Positions 1 to 9,900 of a stretch of 64,000 bases of DNA are shown here, piece after piece. The notes under the pieces were generated by a model. It worked only from the letters and a program-made list of their open reading frames with translations, made no database searches and was not told the origin of the DNA. The stretch is from Opitutaceae bacterium (lineage in GTDB: Bacteria; Verrucomicrobiota; Verrucomicrobiia; Opitutales; Opitutaceae). The stretch covers positions 215,858 to 279,857 of the forward strand of contig JAEUHC010000007.1 in NCBI GenBank assembly GCA_016794785.1, written 5' to 3'. How positions within the stretch are numbered: the first letter of the stretch is position 1; each line of letters starts with the position of its first letter. The position numbers were made by a program, and so were the translations under genes.

Positions 1-3000
1 TTGTCGTTGGTAGCCAGCGGTGTGGTGGCGCCGGCGGCGTAGATTTCGAGGCGGGGATCCGCGATGGTGCCAGGCACACCGAAACCGCCGAGCGTGGGGC
101 CGATGGCGCGGATGAGCACCGTCTTGGGCGCCGTGCCGGCGATCGAGAAGCCGGCAATCAGCACATCCGCGCCCGTGCCTACGCGCGTAAGGGCGGACAC
201 ATTGATGAGTCGCGGTGTGGTCGCGAGGAAGGTTTCGGGCGCAGTGGCGTCGTAAACCTCGGCGAGCGCCACACCGCTGCCGTTGGCCGAACCGACGATT
301 TGGACGGAATAGCCTCCGGCAGAGGGCGAGTGGACCAACGCGGCATCCTTCGAGGTCTCGGGCGAGAGCGCAAAGGCGCCGACGGCCACGCTGGTAGCGG
401 TGACGGCGGCGTTGCCCGCCCAATCGTCGTTCTGCGCAACTGTAGTCTGGCCGCTAAGGATTGCGACCTGCGGATCGGCCAGGGTGCCGGGGACCCCGAA
501 GGCACCCAGCGTGGGGCCGATGGCGCGCACGAGGAGCGGTTTGGTGCCCGCAACGCCGGCACCGCCGACCGTGAATCCGACGGTGAGCGTCCCGGCCTCG
601 CCGCCGACCTGCGAGCGGATCGAGAGGTTGGAGATGCGGCCGATGGGATTTACAGTCACTGCGACTGGCTGGGTGGTGACGGAGCCGCCAAAGTTGGTGA
701 TTGTTACGGAGTATTGGCCGGTGTCGCCCAGTCGGGGATCGGCGATTGTGAGTGTGCTTGAGGTGGCGCCGGCGACAGGCGCACCATCGCGGAGCCATTG
801 GTAGGTGAACGGTGGCGAGCCGTTGGCGGCGACATTGAGCGTAAGGCTGGAACCGACAAAGGTGCTCTGGGCCACCGGGGCCGTGAGCACGCTGGGCAGC
901 ACCAAAGGAGTCGAAATGGTGAGGACCGCATCGTTGCTGGTGATCGAGCCGGAGGCATCGGTGACACGCACTGTGTAGCGGCCGCCATGGGCGTGGTTCA
1001 CGGAGTCGATGCGGTAGGTCGAGGCTGTGGCGCCGGCGATAGTCGTGCCGTTAAACGACCACTGGTAGCCAAGCAGCGGTGCGCCCACCGCACCGGCGAC
1101 AAACGTGATGCGTTCCTCGACGGCGGCGGTCTGAGAGGCGGGTTGCACGCCGAAGCTGAGCGCAGGATGCTGCACGCGCGCGGAGCGGCGGGCGTTCTGG
1201 CGGTGCATGGGCCACGCGGTGCTGGCGGGGACCAAGCCGACATTCACGGCGTAGAGGCGGTAATCGTAGCTCGGGATGTAGAGACGGCCATTGTGGAGGA
1301 GGGGCGAGAGCCGAACTTCGTTGGAAGTAGAGTAGGTGCGGCGGAGCGTGCCTTCGGGGGCGACGTGATGAACGCGGCCATCGAGCGAGCCGACGAAGAT
1401 GGAGTTATCCGAAGCGACAATGGGCGAGGAGTTGCGGATTGCGCCGCCGGTATCGAGGGCCCACCGAAGTTCGCCGGAGGGATTAAGCGCGTAGAGCTTT
1501 TGATCCGCACACCCGAAGTAGATCGTGCCGTCGGGGCCGATGACGGCGGAGGAACTCACGGTGTCGCCGGCGATGAACTCCCACTTCACCGTGCCGTCCG
1601 GCCGGAGAGCATACAGGCGGCGGGTCGGCGCGGAACACCCGATGTAAACCGTCCCGTCGCTGGCGATGGCTGGAGAACCGTAGAAAAAGTCGGTGTTGAA
1701 GGTCCACTTGGTGGTGCCATTGGGATTGATGGCGTAGAGCCGGGATGCGGCGCCGGCGGCATAGATCGTGCCGTCGGGAGCGACAGATGGTGAGGTGTAG
1801 GAGGTGACGCTGGAGGTGCCGACTGCCACGGACCAAAGCGTGGCGCCGGAGGCCGGGTTGAGCGCCTGGAGGACTCCGTCGTCCGAGCGTATGTAAATGG
1901 TGCCGTCCGGTCCGATGGCGGGAGAAGACTGGATTATGCCGCCGGTCTGGATGCGCCATTTTCGCGTGCCATCGGGATTGACGGCGTGGAAATAGCGGGA
2001 TTGGTCCCCGCCGTAAACCGTGCCGTCCGTGGCGACGGCGGGCGCGGAGAACGTGCCGTAGCCGGTCATTTCGTGGCGCCACTTGCGGGTGCCATCTGGG
2101 TCGACGGCGTAAATGTAGCCGTAGTCGTCGATGAAATGCAGGGTTCCATTGGCGGCCACGGCGGGCGTGCCGATCGGGCCGACGCCAAAGAACTCCCACT
2201 CGGAGTCGGTGCACGAAATGCGGAACGCGCCGCCGACGATCGTGCCGCTGGCGGGCGCCTGGCTGTCGACGACGATGTGATACGTCGTCCCGGCGGTGGC
2301 ATTGAGGGTGACGCCGGCGGAAATCATGGAGAAGTTGCTGTCGCCGTCTGTGAGCGAGCTCGTGACCTCCGTGAGCGTGCCGAGCGCGGTGCCGGTAAAG
2401 ACCCCGATCATAGTGTCGATTTCGGAGCTGAAAGTGGAGAGATGGTAACGGCGCGTGGCAGGGGCCACCCAGCGGAACCACACGGATTTTCCGCCGGCGT
2501 TGTTGCGGATGCGAGGTTCACCCGCTTCGCGGGTGGCGTTGCGGTTTTCGGTGGAGACGGACCAGCTACGGCCCATCACGATTTGACCTGAGTCCCAAGC
2601 GTCGCTGTTGGTGGTCTGCGAGAGGGCGAGCAGCAAGGGGCCCGTCGACGTGCCCTTGGTGTCGACAGCGATTTGATAAGCAGTGCCGGCGGTGGCGTTG
2701 AAGGTGACCTTGCTGGTGGTGAGGGCGGCGTCGTTGTCATTGCTTACGACGGAGGTGAGGCCTCCGAGGGATGAGCCGGTGTAAACGTGCAGGAGCGTAT
2801 CGAATTCGCTGCCTTTGGTGTCGATGCTGACGGAACCGGTGCGGGTCGGCGTCCACGTCCACCAAAGGGAGCCACCGCCAGCGGCGGCTCCGGCGTGCGC
2901 AGGTTCGCCGGACTCGCGCGTGGCATGCTGCGTTGAGCCGCGAGTTACGATGCTTTCGCCCGCGAGCGTGGCCCGGGTGGCGAAATCGTCATTGAAGGGA

Positions 3001-4349
3001 CGGGTGCTGGTGCTGCGCAGCGCGGCGTTGAGGTTGAGGCGGCCGCCTGTGCTGGTCTTGCCGGCAAACGCGGGAGCCTGATCGACGGAGCGGAGGAGAC
3101 GGTTGATGGTCGCGCGGTAGTTGTCGGTGGGGAAGCGGGCGCGAAGCAACGCCACGGCGCCGGTGACCATCGGTGCTGAAAACGAAGTGCCACTCACGAG
3201 GAAGTAGCCATTGTCGGTGAAACCGTTTGCGACCACCATCGAGGTGCCGGGGGCGGCGAGTTCGACGGTGCCGGTGCCGAAATCGCTGGTAGCGGAGATG
3301 GCGTCGGTGCGCGTCGAGTTGGCGACGGCGATGATGTTATCGAGGAGATAGCCGGAAGGGTAGTGCGGCGTGAGATCATTATTGGTTCCGGCGTTCCCGG
3401 CCGAGCAGACGACGATGATGCCAGCGTCGCGCACGCGCTTGAAGGCTTCGTATGCCGCTTGAGAAAAGGACGAACCCCCGAAGCTGGCGTTGATGACTTT
3501 GGCGCCCTTGGTGATGGCATAGTTGAGGCATTCGATCTCGTCGGAGACGGTGCCATAGCCGCTCGCGTCGATGAAGCGCAGGGCCATGAGGCTGGCGTTC
3601 CACGCGACGCCGGTCATGCCGCGGCCGTTGTTGCCGGCCGCGCCAATGATGCTGGCCACCGCGGTGCCATGGCCGTCGACATCGGTCGGGGAGCCGCTGC
3701 CGAGCGTGTTGAGCGCGGCGTTGGCGTTGATGCCGTTCACGTCGTCGACGTAGCCGTTGTTGTCATCGTCGAGGAAATTGCCGGCGCGGCCCGGCCCGCT
3801 CTCCGTCGGGTTGACCCATAAGTTTGGGGCGATGTCCTGGTGAGTGACGCGGAGTCCGGAATCGACGACTGCGACGATGACGGAACGGGCATCCGTTTGC
3901 ACATCCCATGCGTCGACGGCGCTGATGTCGGCGCCCGACTTGCCGCTGTTCTGGCCGGTGTTGCGGAGAGCCCATTGCTCGCCGGTGAAAAAATAGGTGT
4001 CATTGGGGGTAGCGGCCGCTTTCACCAGATAGTCAGGCTCCACATATTCGTAGAGGTCGGTGGCACGAAGCCGCTCAATCGCCTGTTTCACCGTCTCGCC
4101 CGAGGCAGGTTCGAGAAGGCGCAGAGCGTCACCACCCTTGAGTGTTCGATTGAATCGGATGCCTTCAATCGACTCGGCTGATTCGATTTTCTGGAGTTGC
4201 ACGCCAGCGCGCGGTTTGGCGATCAACGTGCGATTGCTAAAACCTTGGGCTTTCTCCTCGTCTGTGAAACGCGAAGCGGGGGTTTGGGCGAAGGCGTGGC
4301 CGAGGACGAGCACCGGCAACGCAAGCAGGGGAAGCAGGGGGATATGCAT
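1..4349 (-). CDS. Secreted subtilisin-like (S8) protease with propeller, Ig and C-terminal modules; 3' end outside window
   Basis: The reading frame opens at ATG 4349 and is still open at base 1, so at least 1449 codons are present and the C-terminus is missing. Order read from the translation: signal peptide (hydrophobic, ending near AFAQ), S8 propeptide-like segment, S8 catalytic domain with Asp in VVDSG, His in DGHGTAVA and Ser in SGTSFSAP, then two NDDFA...GEP-type segments resembling PPC domains. These are followed by a PQQ-like propeller with repeated DGTIY...LYALNP blades, one or two Ig-like domains (QWLRDG, QWSFNG) and a duplicated GFxxGG...GPTLGAFGVPGT module. The frame was checked at Trp codons near 2480 and 797 and is continuous. 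It is a close paralogue of the protein at 6995-11308. Probably an exported or surface protease; the substrate is unknown. Confidence 0.88.
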   Translation of the reverse strand, partial: MHIPLLPLLALPVLVLGHAFAQTPASRFTDEEKAQGFSNRTLIAKPRAGVQLQKIESAESIEGIRFNRTLKGGDALRLLEPASGETVKQAIERLRATDLYEYVEPDYLVKAAATPNDTYFFTGEQWALRNTGQNSGKSGADISAVDAWDVQTDARSVIVAVVDSGLRVTHQDIAPNLWVNPTESGPGRAGNFLDDDNNGYVDDVNGINANAALNTLGSGSPTDVDGHGTAVASIIGAAGNNGRGMTGVAWNASLMALRFIDASGYGTVSDEIECLNYAITKGAKVINASFGGSSFSQAAYEAFKRVRDAGIIVVCSAGNAGTNNDLTPHYPSGYLLDNIIAVANSTRTDAISATSDFGTGTVELAAPGTSMVVANGFTDNGYFLVSGTSFSAPMVTGAVALLRARFPTDNYRATINRLLRSVDQAPAFAGKTSTGGRLNLNAALRSTSTRPFNDDFATRATLAGESIVTRGSTQHATRESGEPAHAGAAAGGGSLWWTWTPTRTGSVSIDTKGSEFDTLLHVYTGSSLGGLTSVVSNDNDAALTTSKVTFNATAGTAYQIAVDTKGTSTGPLLLALSQTTNSDAWDSGQIVMGRSWSVSTENRNATREAGEPRIRNNAGGKSVWFRWVAPATRRYHLSTFSSEIDTMIGVFTGTALGTLTEVTSSLTDGDSNFSMISAGVTLNATAGTTYHIVVDSQAPASGTIVGGAFRISCTDSEWEFFGVGPIGTPAVAANGTLHFIDDYGYIYAVDPDGTRKWRHEMTGYGTFSAPAVATDGTVYGGDQSRYFHAVNPDGTRKWRIQTGGIIQSSPAIGPDGTIYIRSDDGVLQALNPASGATLWSVAVGTSSVTSYTSPSVAPDGTIYAAGAASRLYAINPNGTTKWTFNTDFFYGSPAIASDGTVYIGCSAPTRRLYALRPDGTVKWEFIAGDTVSSSAVIGPDGTIYFGCADQKLYALNPSGELRWALDTGGAIRNSSPIVASDNSIFVGSLDGRVHHVAPEGTLRRTYSTSNEVRLSPLLHNGRLYIPSYDYRLYAVNVGLVPASTAWPMHRQNARRSARVQHPALSFGVQPASQTAAVEERITFVAGAVGAPLLGYQWSFNGTTIAGATASTYRIDSVNHAHGGRYTVRVTDASGSITSNDAVLTISTPLVLPSVLTAPVAQSTFVGSSLTLNVAANGSPPFTYQWLRDGAPVAGATSSTLTIADPRLGDTGQYSVTITNFGGSVTTQPVAVTVNPIGRISNLSIRSQVGGEAGTLTVGFTVGGAGVAGTKPLLVRAIGPTLGAFGVPGTLADPQVAILSGQTTVAQNDDWAGNAAVTATSVAVGAFALSPETSKDAALVHSPSAGGYSVQIVGSANGSGVALAEVYDATAPETFLATTPRLINVSALTRVGTGADVLIAGFSIAGTAPKTVLIRAIGPTLGGFGVPGTIADPRLEIYAAGATTPLATND

Positions 4350-4838
4350 GGTGAGCGGATAGTGGAAATGAAAGCGGGAGAGCTGACCGCGGGGTTCACG
4401 GCCGGACGGGCAAAATCTTAGCAAGGGGAAATCAGTGCAGGGGTGCTGGGCGGTGCTATCGCAACCAAGCAACTTTATTGAAACCCCGCTGGCGCGTCGA
4501 TCGACGAGCTAAAATTGTCGCGTCTTTCGATAAAAATATCTTGCCCCGGATACGGCGCTGCGATTGCGCACGCCTCGACTGTGCTTGGGTTTCCGGAATC
4601 TAGCCGCCGCGCTCGCAAGTCGTTCAACGAGGACTTCGCGAGCCCGCTCCGTGGGCTGAACCGAGCCGTGCCGGAGCCGCATTGCGGCTCAGGGCATCGG
4701 TCGCAGCTGCTCAAGCTGCTCTTGGAGTTCCTTGAGGCTTTAGGTAAAGCGACGCGTCGCGTCTTCGCGGCGAACCATGCGACGTGCTGACGAAGCCGTC
4801 GGTGCTATCGAAGATATAGTCCCCAAATCTCTTCCCGC
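4350..4838. other. Intergenic region between two large minus-strand secreted-protein genes
   Basis: This 489-base gap must hold the promoter of the protease gene starting at 4349. I found no convincing gene: short open frames on both strands lack domains. Small inverted repeats are visible: GAGCCGC/GCGGCTC with a 3-base loop (4674-4690), AGCCC/GGGCT (4641-4657) and a 12-base palindrome GCGACGCGTCGC (4749-4760). None is followed by a T-run. Part of the region (4430-4560) is less GC-rich than the flanking genes, as expected for a promoter, but no clear -35/-10 pair stands out. Confidence 0.5.
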
Positions 4839-6872
4839 CTACGGCAGCTCGTAAACCTCCACGAGGGCGACGCCGGTGGTGTTGTTCACGCCGGTGGCGC
4901 GGACGGAGTAGTTGCCGGGCGGGAGTGTGGTGACGAGGGCCGCGTCGCGTGAGTTGGCGGGCAGGCCGAAGGCGCCGACGCTCGTGCCAGCGGCCGCGAC
5001 CGTGGCCGAATTGGACCAATCATTGTTGGTGTCGATTGGGGTCGAGCCGCGGAAGAGCTCCAGCTGCGGATCGACGACGGTGCCGGGCACGCCGAAGACG
5101 GCGAGGCCGGGGCCGACCACCCGGATGAGGACGCGCACGCTGGTCGAGCCGCCGATGACGAAGCCCGCGCTCAGCCCCGTGCCGAGGTGCTTGCGGACGG
5201 AGACGTTGAGCAGCCGCGGCGTGCTGCTGGTGAAGGCTGAGGACGGCGTGGCGTCGTAAACCTCGGCAATGACCTGCCCGGTCACGCCGCCCACGCCGGT
5301 GACGCGAACGGAGTTATCGCGGGTGGTGATGCTGGCGGCGACGGCGGCATCGCGGGAGCTGGGGCTGACGTAGGCAAACGCGCCCACCGCGGCCAGCGCC
5401 GCCGCGAGATCGGCGGAGCCGCCCCAGTTGTCGTTTTCGCCGGTGCGGGTCGCGCCGGCGAAGAGCTCCATGCGCGGATCGCTGATCGTGCCGGGCACGC
5501 CGAAGGCGCCGAGCGAGGGGCCGGCGGCGCGGATGACGAGGGGCTTGGCGCCGCTGGTGCCGGCCCCGCCGACCACGTAGCCGAGCGAGAGATCATCGGT
5601 CGCGCTGTCGAGGCCGGTGAGGACGGAGAGGTTAATCAGGCGGCCGATGGCGTTTGCGCTCACGATCGTGAGCGTGACCGAGGTGCTGGTGACGGTGCCC
5701 TCGGCGTTGGTGAGATCGACGGAGTAGCTGCCGGCAATGACATTGGCGCCCGTGAGCACGAGGCTGGCGGAGGTGGCGCCGGGGATCGGCGTGCCATTTC
5801 TTTTCCATTGATAGCTGATCGCACCGGTCGCCGTGACGGAGAACGTAGCCGAGCCGCCGGCGACAGCGGAGGCCGGCTGTGGTTGGGCGGTGATCGTGGG
5901 GCCGGCGATGGTGGGAAGCCCGGAACGATACACGGCACCGATGTCGGCGCCGGCGACAAAGACGCCGCCGCCGAGGACGAGCTGGCGGATGGTGCGGACA
6001 TTTGTGGTGTCGGTGGCCCACGTGATGCCGTCGGTGCTGGTGCCGAGGAAGGAGTCGCCCCCGACCACGAAGCGTCCGCCGCCGTGGGTGATCGTGTTGA
6101 GCCGCGTGCTGCCGGGGACGGGCTGGCGCGTCCAAGCAAGGCCGTCAGGGCTCGTATAGACCGCGCCGCTGAGGGTGGAGGCCACGAATTTGCCGGCGGC
6201 GAAGACGACGTCGGTGACGGTCACGCCGGAATCGGTGAGCGTGCGGCGCGTCCAAGTGAGGCCGTCCGGGCTGGTGACGACCTGGCTGTTGTTGCCGACG
6301 GCGACGAACAGGCCCGCGCCATAGGCGGTGGCGTTGAGGTCATCGGCGGAGCCCGTGGCGCGCGCAGTCCACGTGATGCCGTCGGGACTCGTGGCGAGGC
6401 TGCTCGTGCTGTTGCCGCTGTCGCCGACCGCGATCCACAGGCCGTTGACGTAGTCGATGCCCCACACGGTGCCGAGGCGGACATCGCGCAGCGTCCAGTT
6501 CACGCCATCGGTGCTGGTGTAGAGTTTTTGCGTGTTGGACACGGGCGTGCCGAAAACCCCCACGGCGTAGAGGCCGTTGCCGTAGGCGGCGGTGCGGAGC
6601 AGGCCGTTGCCCGCCACGGTGGGCGTGACGGCGTCGGTCCAGGTGACGAGATCCGTGCTGAACGCGATCCGGTGGCTGGTGAAAATGCCGGTCACGGAAC
6701 CAGCGGCGACGAAGCGGCCGTTGCCGTAGGTGACGGCCTGCATGTTCTCCGACCACGCGGAGAGACCGCTTGGCGCGGCGTTGGTCCAGGTGAACGACTG
6801 GGCGTTCGCGGCACGTGGCGTGAAGGCGGCAAGCACGACCAGCAGCGGGAGGGCGGTGGAGTTGAGGCGCAT
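4839..6872 (-). CDS. Secreted BNR-like propeller / Ig protein with duplicated C-terminal module
   Basis: 677 aa. A signal peptide (hydrophobic to about residue 24, ANAQ) is followed by about 300 residues of repeats of the type GxFVAxG...TSPDGxTWTxR, typical of sialidase/BNR-like or WD-like propeller blades. An Ig-like domain lies at about 327-405 (YQWKRNGTPIPG). Two copies of the GFVIGG...GPGLAVFGVPGT module fill about 410-677, and the protein ends VEVYELP. No catalytic residues of sialidases could be assigned, so it may be a binding or structural surface protein. It lies between the two paralogous S8 proteases and shares their C-terminal modules. Confidence 0.85.
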   Translation of the reverse strand: MRLNSTALPLLVVLAAFTPRAANAQSFTWTNAAPSGLSAWSENMQAVTYGNGRFVAAGSVTGIFTSHRIAFSTDLVTWTDAVTPTVAGNGLLRTAAYGNGLYAVGVFGTPVSNTQKLYTSTDGVNWTLRDVRLGTVWGIDYVNGLWIAVGDSGNSTSSLATSPDGITWTARATGSADDLNATAYGAGLFVAVGNNSQVVTSPDGLTWTRRTLTDSGVTVTDVVFAAGKFVASTLSGAVYTSPDGLAWTRQPVPGSTRLNTITHGGGRFVVGGDSFLGTSTDGITWATDTTNVRTIRQLVLGGGVFVAGADIGAVYRSGLPTIAGPTITAQPQPASAVAGGSATFSVTATGAISYQWKRNGTPIPGATSASLVLTGANVIAGSYSVDLTNAEGTVTSTSVTLTIVSANAIGRLINLSVLTGLDSATDDLSLGYVVGGAGTSGAKPLVIRAAGPSLGAFGVPGTISDPRMELFAGATRTGENDNWGGSADLAAALAAVGAFAYVSPSSRDAAVAASITTRDNSVRVTGVGGVTGQVIAEVYDATPSSAFTSSTPRLLNVSVRKHLGTGLSAGFVIGGSTSVRVLIRVVGPGLAVFGVPGTVVDPQLELFRGSTPIDTNNDWSNSATVAAAGTSVGAFGLPANSRDAALVTTLPPGNYSVRATGVNNTTGVALVEVYELP

Positions 6873-6922
6873 GTCAGCCGAGCCTAGCCCAAAGCGAGCG
6901 GGCGCATAATACGCATAGGTGC

Positions 6923-6970
6923 GTAGGAACCTATTCGGGATAGGCGCGGGCGAGCGCAGGCTGCGCCCGC
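6923..6970. repeat. Hairpin-forming sequence downstream of the S8 protease gene
   Basis: GTAG at 6923 is followed by CCTAT-TCGGG-ATAGG (5-bp stem), and then an imperfect GC-rich hairpin containing GCGCAG-G-CTGCGC. It lies between the stop of the 6995-11308 gene and the start of the 4839-6872 gene. There is no T-run, so it is a weak terminator candidate or another GTAG-type palindrome. Confidence 0.3.
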
Positions 6971-6994
6971 CGCAGCCGATCGGATCCTCACAGC

Positions 6995-9900
6995 CTACGG
7001 CACCTCGTAAACCTCGACGATCGCGACGCCGGTGTTGACGGCGGCGGAGCCGAGTCCGCTCACCTGGGCCGTGTAGCTGCCGGGCTGCAACGTGAGGAGG
7101 AGCACGGCGTCGCGGCTTTCCAGGGCCAGCGGAAATGCGCCGACGGAGGCGGACACCGTGGCGATCTGCGCGGCATTGGGCGAGGCGCCCCAGTTGTCGT
7201 TTTCCTGAATCTGCGTTGGGCCGGAGAACAGTTGCAGGCGCGGATCCGCGAGGGTGCCGGGGACGCCGAAGGCCGCGAGCGTCGGGCCGATCGCGCGGAC
7301 GAGGACTTGCTTCGTGCCGGTGCCGCCCACGACGAATCCGGCGATGAGGATATTGGCGCCGGTGCCGACCTGCGTCCGCGCGGAGACATTGATGAGCCGC
7401 GGCGTGCTCGCATCGGACGCGACGGAGGCGTCGTAGATCTCGGCGAGGACGATGCCGCTCGATCCATCGACGGCGGAGATCTGCGCGGAGTAGCCGCCCG
7501 CCGCGAGGACGGGCGCGAGCGCGGCGTCCTTGCTTGTCGCCGGGCTGAGCGGAAACGCACCGACCTGCGGCGCGATGGCTGCGACCCGCGCGTCGCCCGC
7601 CCAGTCGTCATTTTCGGAAAGCAGGCTGGTGCCGGAGAAAACCTGCAGCCGCGGATCGGTGAGGGTGCCGGGCACGCCAAAGGCCCCGAGCGCGGGGCCG
7701 ACGCCGCGGAGGAGGAGAGGTTTGCTCCCCGAGGTGCCCGCACCGCCAATGACGAAGCCGACGAAGAGGACGCGGTCGCCGCTGCCGGCCACGGTGCGCA
7801 CGGCCAGGTTGACGAGGCGCGCGGTCTCGCCGCTGGCCGCTGCGACCCGCAGCGTGGTGGCCAGGCTGATCACGGAGCCGCCGGGGCCGGATGCGATCAC
7901 ACGGTAGTCGCCCGAATTGGAGCCTTGCACGGAAGGCAGCGTGAGCGTGGCCGATGTGGCGCCGGGGATCGCGACGTCGTTTTGCAACCACTGGTAGGTG
8001 AGCGCGCCGCCGCCGGGGATTGCCGCGAGAGCGGGGATGGAGACGGAGGATCCGGCCGTGGCGCTGGCCGGCGCGGCCGGTTGTGCCGAAATCACGGGCA
8101 CGCCCGCGATTTCGCCGGGGCGCGCGGTGTGCCGGAGGTTTTGGCCGTGCATGGGCCAAGGCGCGCGGGCGAGGTTGTTGCCGGTGTCGAACGCGTAGAG
8201 TTTTCCATCGGTGGAAGCGACGATGAGACGGCCGGCGGTGATGAGCGGCGCGCTCAGGATCGGTTGGGAAGTGGCGTAGGTGCGGAGCCTCCGGCCGTCG
8301 CCGTCCAGCGCGTGCACGAAGCCGTCGTCACCGCCGATGTAGATCGTGCCGTCGTCCGCGAGGACGGGCGTGGTCGAGCGGATGAGATCGCCGGTGGCGT
8401 AGTCCCAGCGTTTCGCTCCGGTGGCGGCGTCGAGCGCGTAGAGCTTGGTGTCGTAGCTGCCGAAATAGACCACGCCGCGCGCATCGACGACGGCGGAGCC
8501 TGAGAGCGGGCTGCGGGTGTCGAATTGCCAGCGCTCGGTGCCGTCGGGCCGGATGGCGAAGAAACGCCCGTCGAAATTGCCCAGATAAATGGTGCCGTCC
8601 GCCCCGAGGGCGGGCGTGGCGTAGGCGGTGGCCCCGAGGGGGAAATTCCATTTTGGCGACCCGTCGGCGGGATTGACGGCGTAAAGCGCGGCCGCATCCC
8701 CGGAGACAATGTAGATCGTGCCATCGGCGGCGATGACCGGGGCGGTGTAGGTGTCGCCCGGCGCGGCAAAGATCCATTTCTGTTTTCCGTCGGGATCCAG
8801 GGCGATGAGTTTGCCGTTGTCGGACTTCACATAGATCGTGCCGTCGGCCGCGATGGCGGGCGCGGCCCACACGTAGTCGCCGGTGTCGAAAGACCATTTT
8901 CTGGCGCCATTGGCGGGGTTGAGCGCGTAGAGAAAACCGAAATCATCGCCGACGTAGAGCGTGCCATCCGGCCCCACCGCGATCGCGCCGCCCTCGACGT
9001 AGCCCGACACCGCGAAGGAACGCCAGCGGCGGGTGCCGTCGCGATTGATGGCGTGGACGAGCCCAAAATCGTCCGCGACGTAGATCGTCCCGTCCGGCCC
9101 CAGCGCCGGGCTGGCGTAGATCGGATCGTCGGTGACGTATTGCCAGGCGGCGTCGGCGATGCTGAGCGTGAAGCGGCCGCCCGGGCCGAAGGAGGTGTCG
9201 ACCTTGATGTAATAGGTGACATTGGCGATGGCGTTGAAGCGGACGAGGCTGTCGAGGTTGGGCCCCGCGTCGTCGTCAAACGTGACCTCGGCCAAGGTGT
9301 TGAGCGCGCTGCCCGTGTAGAGCGTGACGATGGGATCGGTGGAGACATCGGTCGCCGAGATTTCGTAGGGCCGGCTGCTGGGTGCGGTCCAGCGATACCA
9401 GAGGGAGCGGTCGATGCCTAGGGCGCGGCCGGCGGCATTGCGGGGCTTGGGCTCGCCCGGCTCGACCGAGGCGCCGGCGTTGTTGCCGGTCACGACGACG
9501 CTGGGTCCCGAGAGGACGCGGGCTTGGGCGAAAGCGTCGTTGAAGGGCACCGACACGAGGCCAAACGTGATCAGGCCTTCGCTCGTGCCCTTGCCGGCGG
9601 CGGCAATGTGGTAGGTGGTGTTGGGAGTGGTCTCGAAGGTGATGCTGCTGGTCGAGTTGGCGGAGCCGCTTTCGTGGTTGCTCGCGATCAGGCGGAGCCC
9701 GGCGAGGGTGGGTGTGGCGCCGGTATCGGCGTAAACGGCGAGCACGGTATCGAGGCCGCTGCCCCCGGTGGTGATGGTCACCTTGCCGGCGGCGCCCGGG
9801 GCCGTCCAAGCCCACCAGAGAGAACCGTTGGAGTCCGCGACGCCATGGTTGGGCTCGCCGGGCTCGCGCGTGGCGAACTGGTTGGAGCCGCGGACCGTGT

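Noticed and set aside
4475..4790. Small open frames on both strands in the intergenic gap before the first protease
   Set aside because: No ribosome site, domain or coding pattern; the region contains hairpins and probably a promoter.
8200..9150. Regularly spaced similar DNA segments suggesting a tandem repeat or CRISPR-like array
   Set aside because: They are degenerate codons of propeller blades (DGTIY...LYALNP), not DNA-level repeats with spacers.
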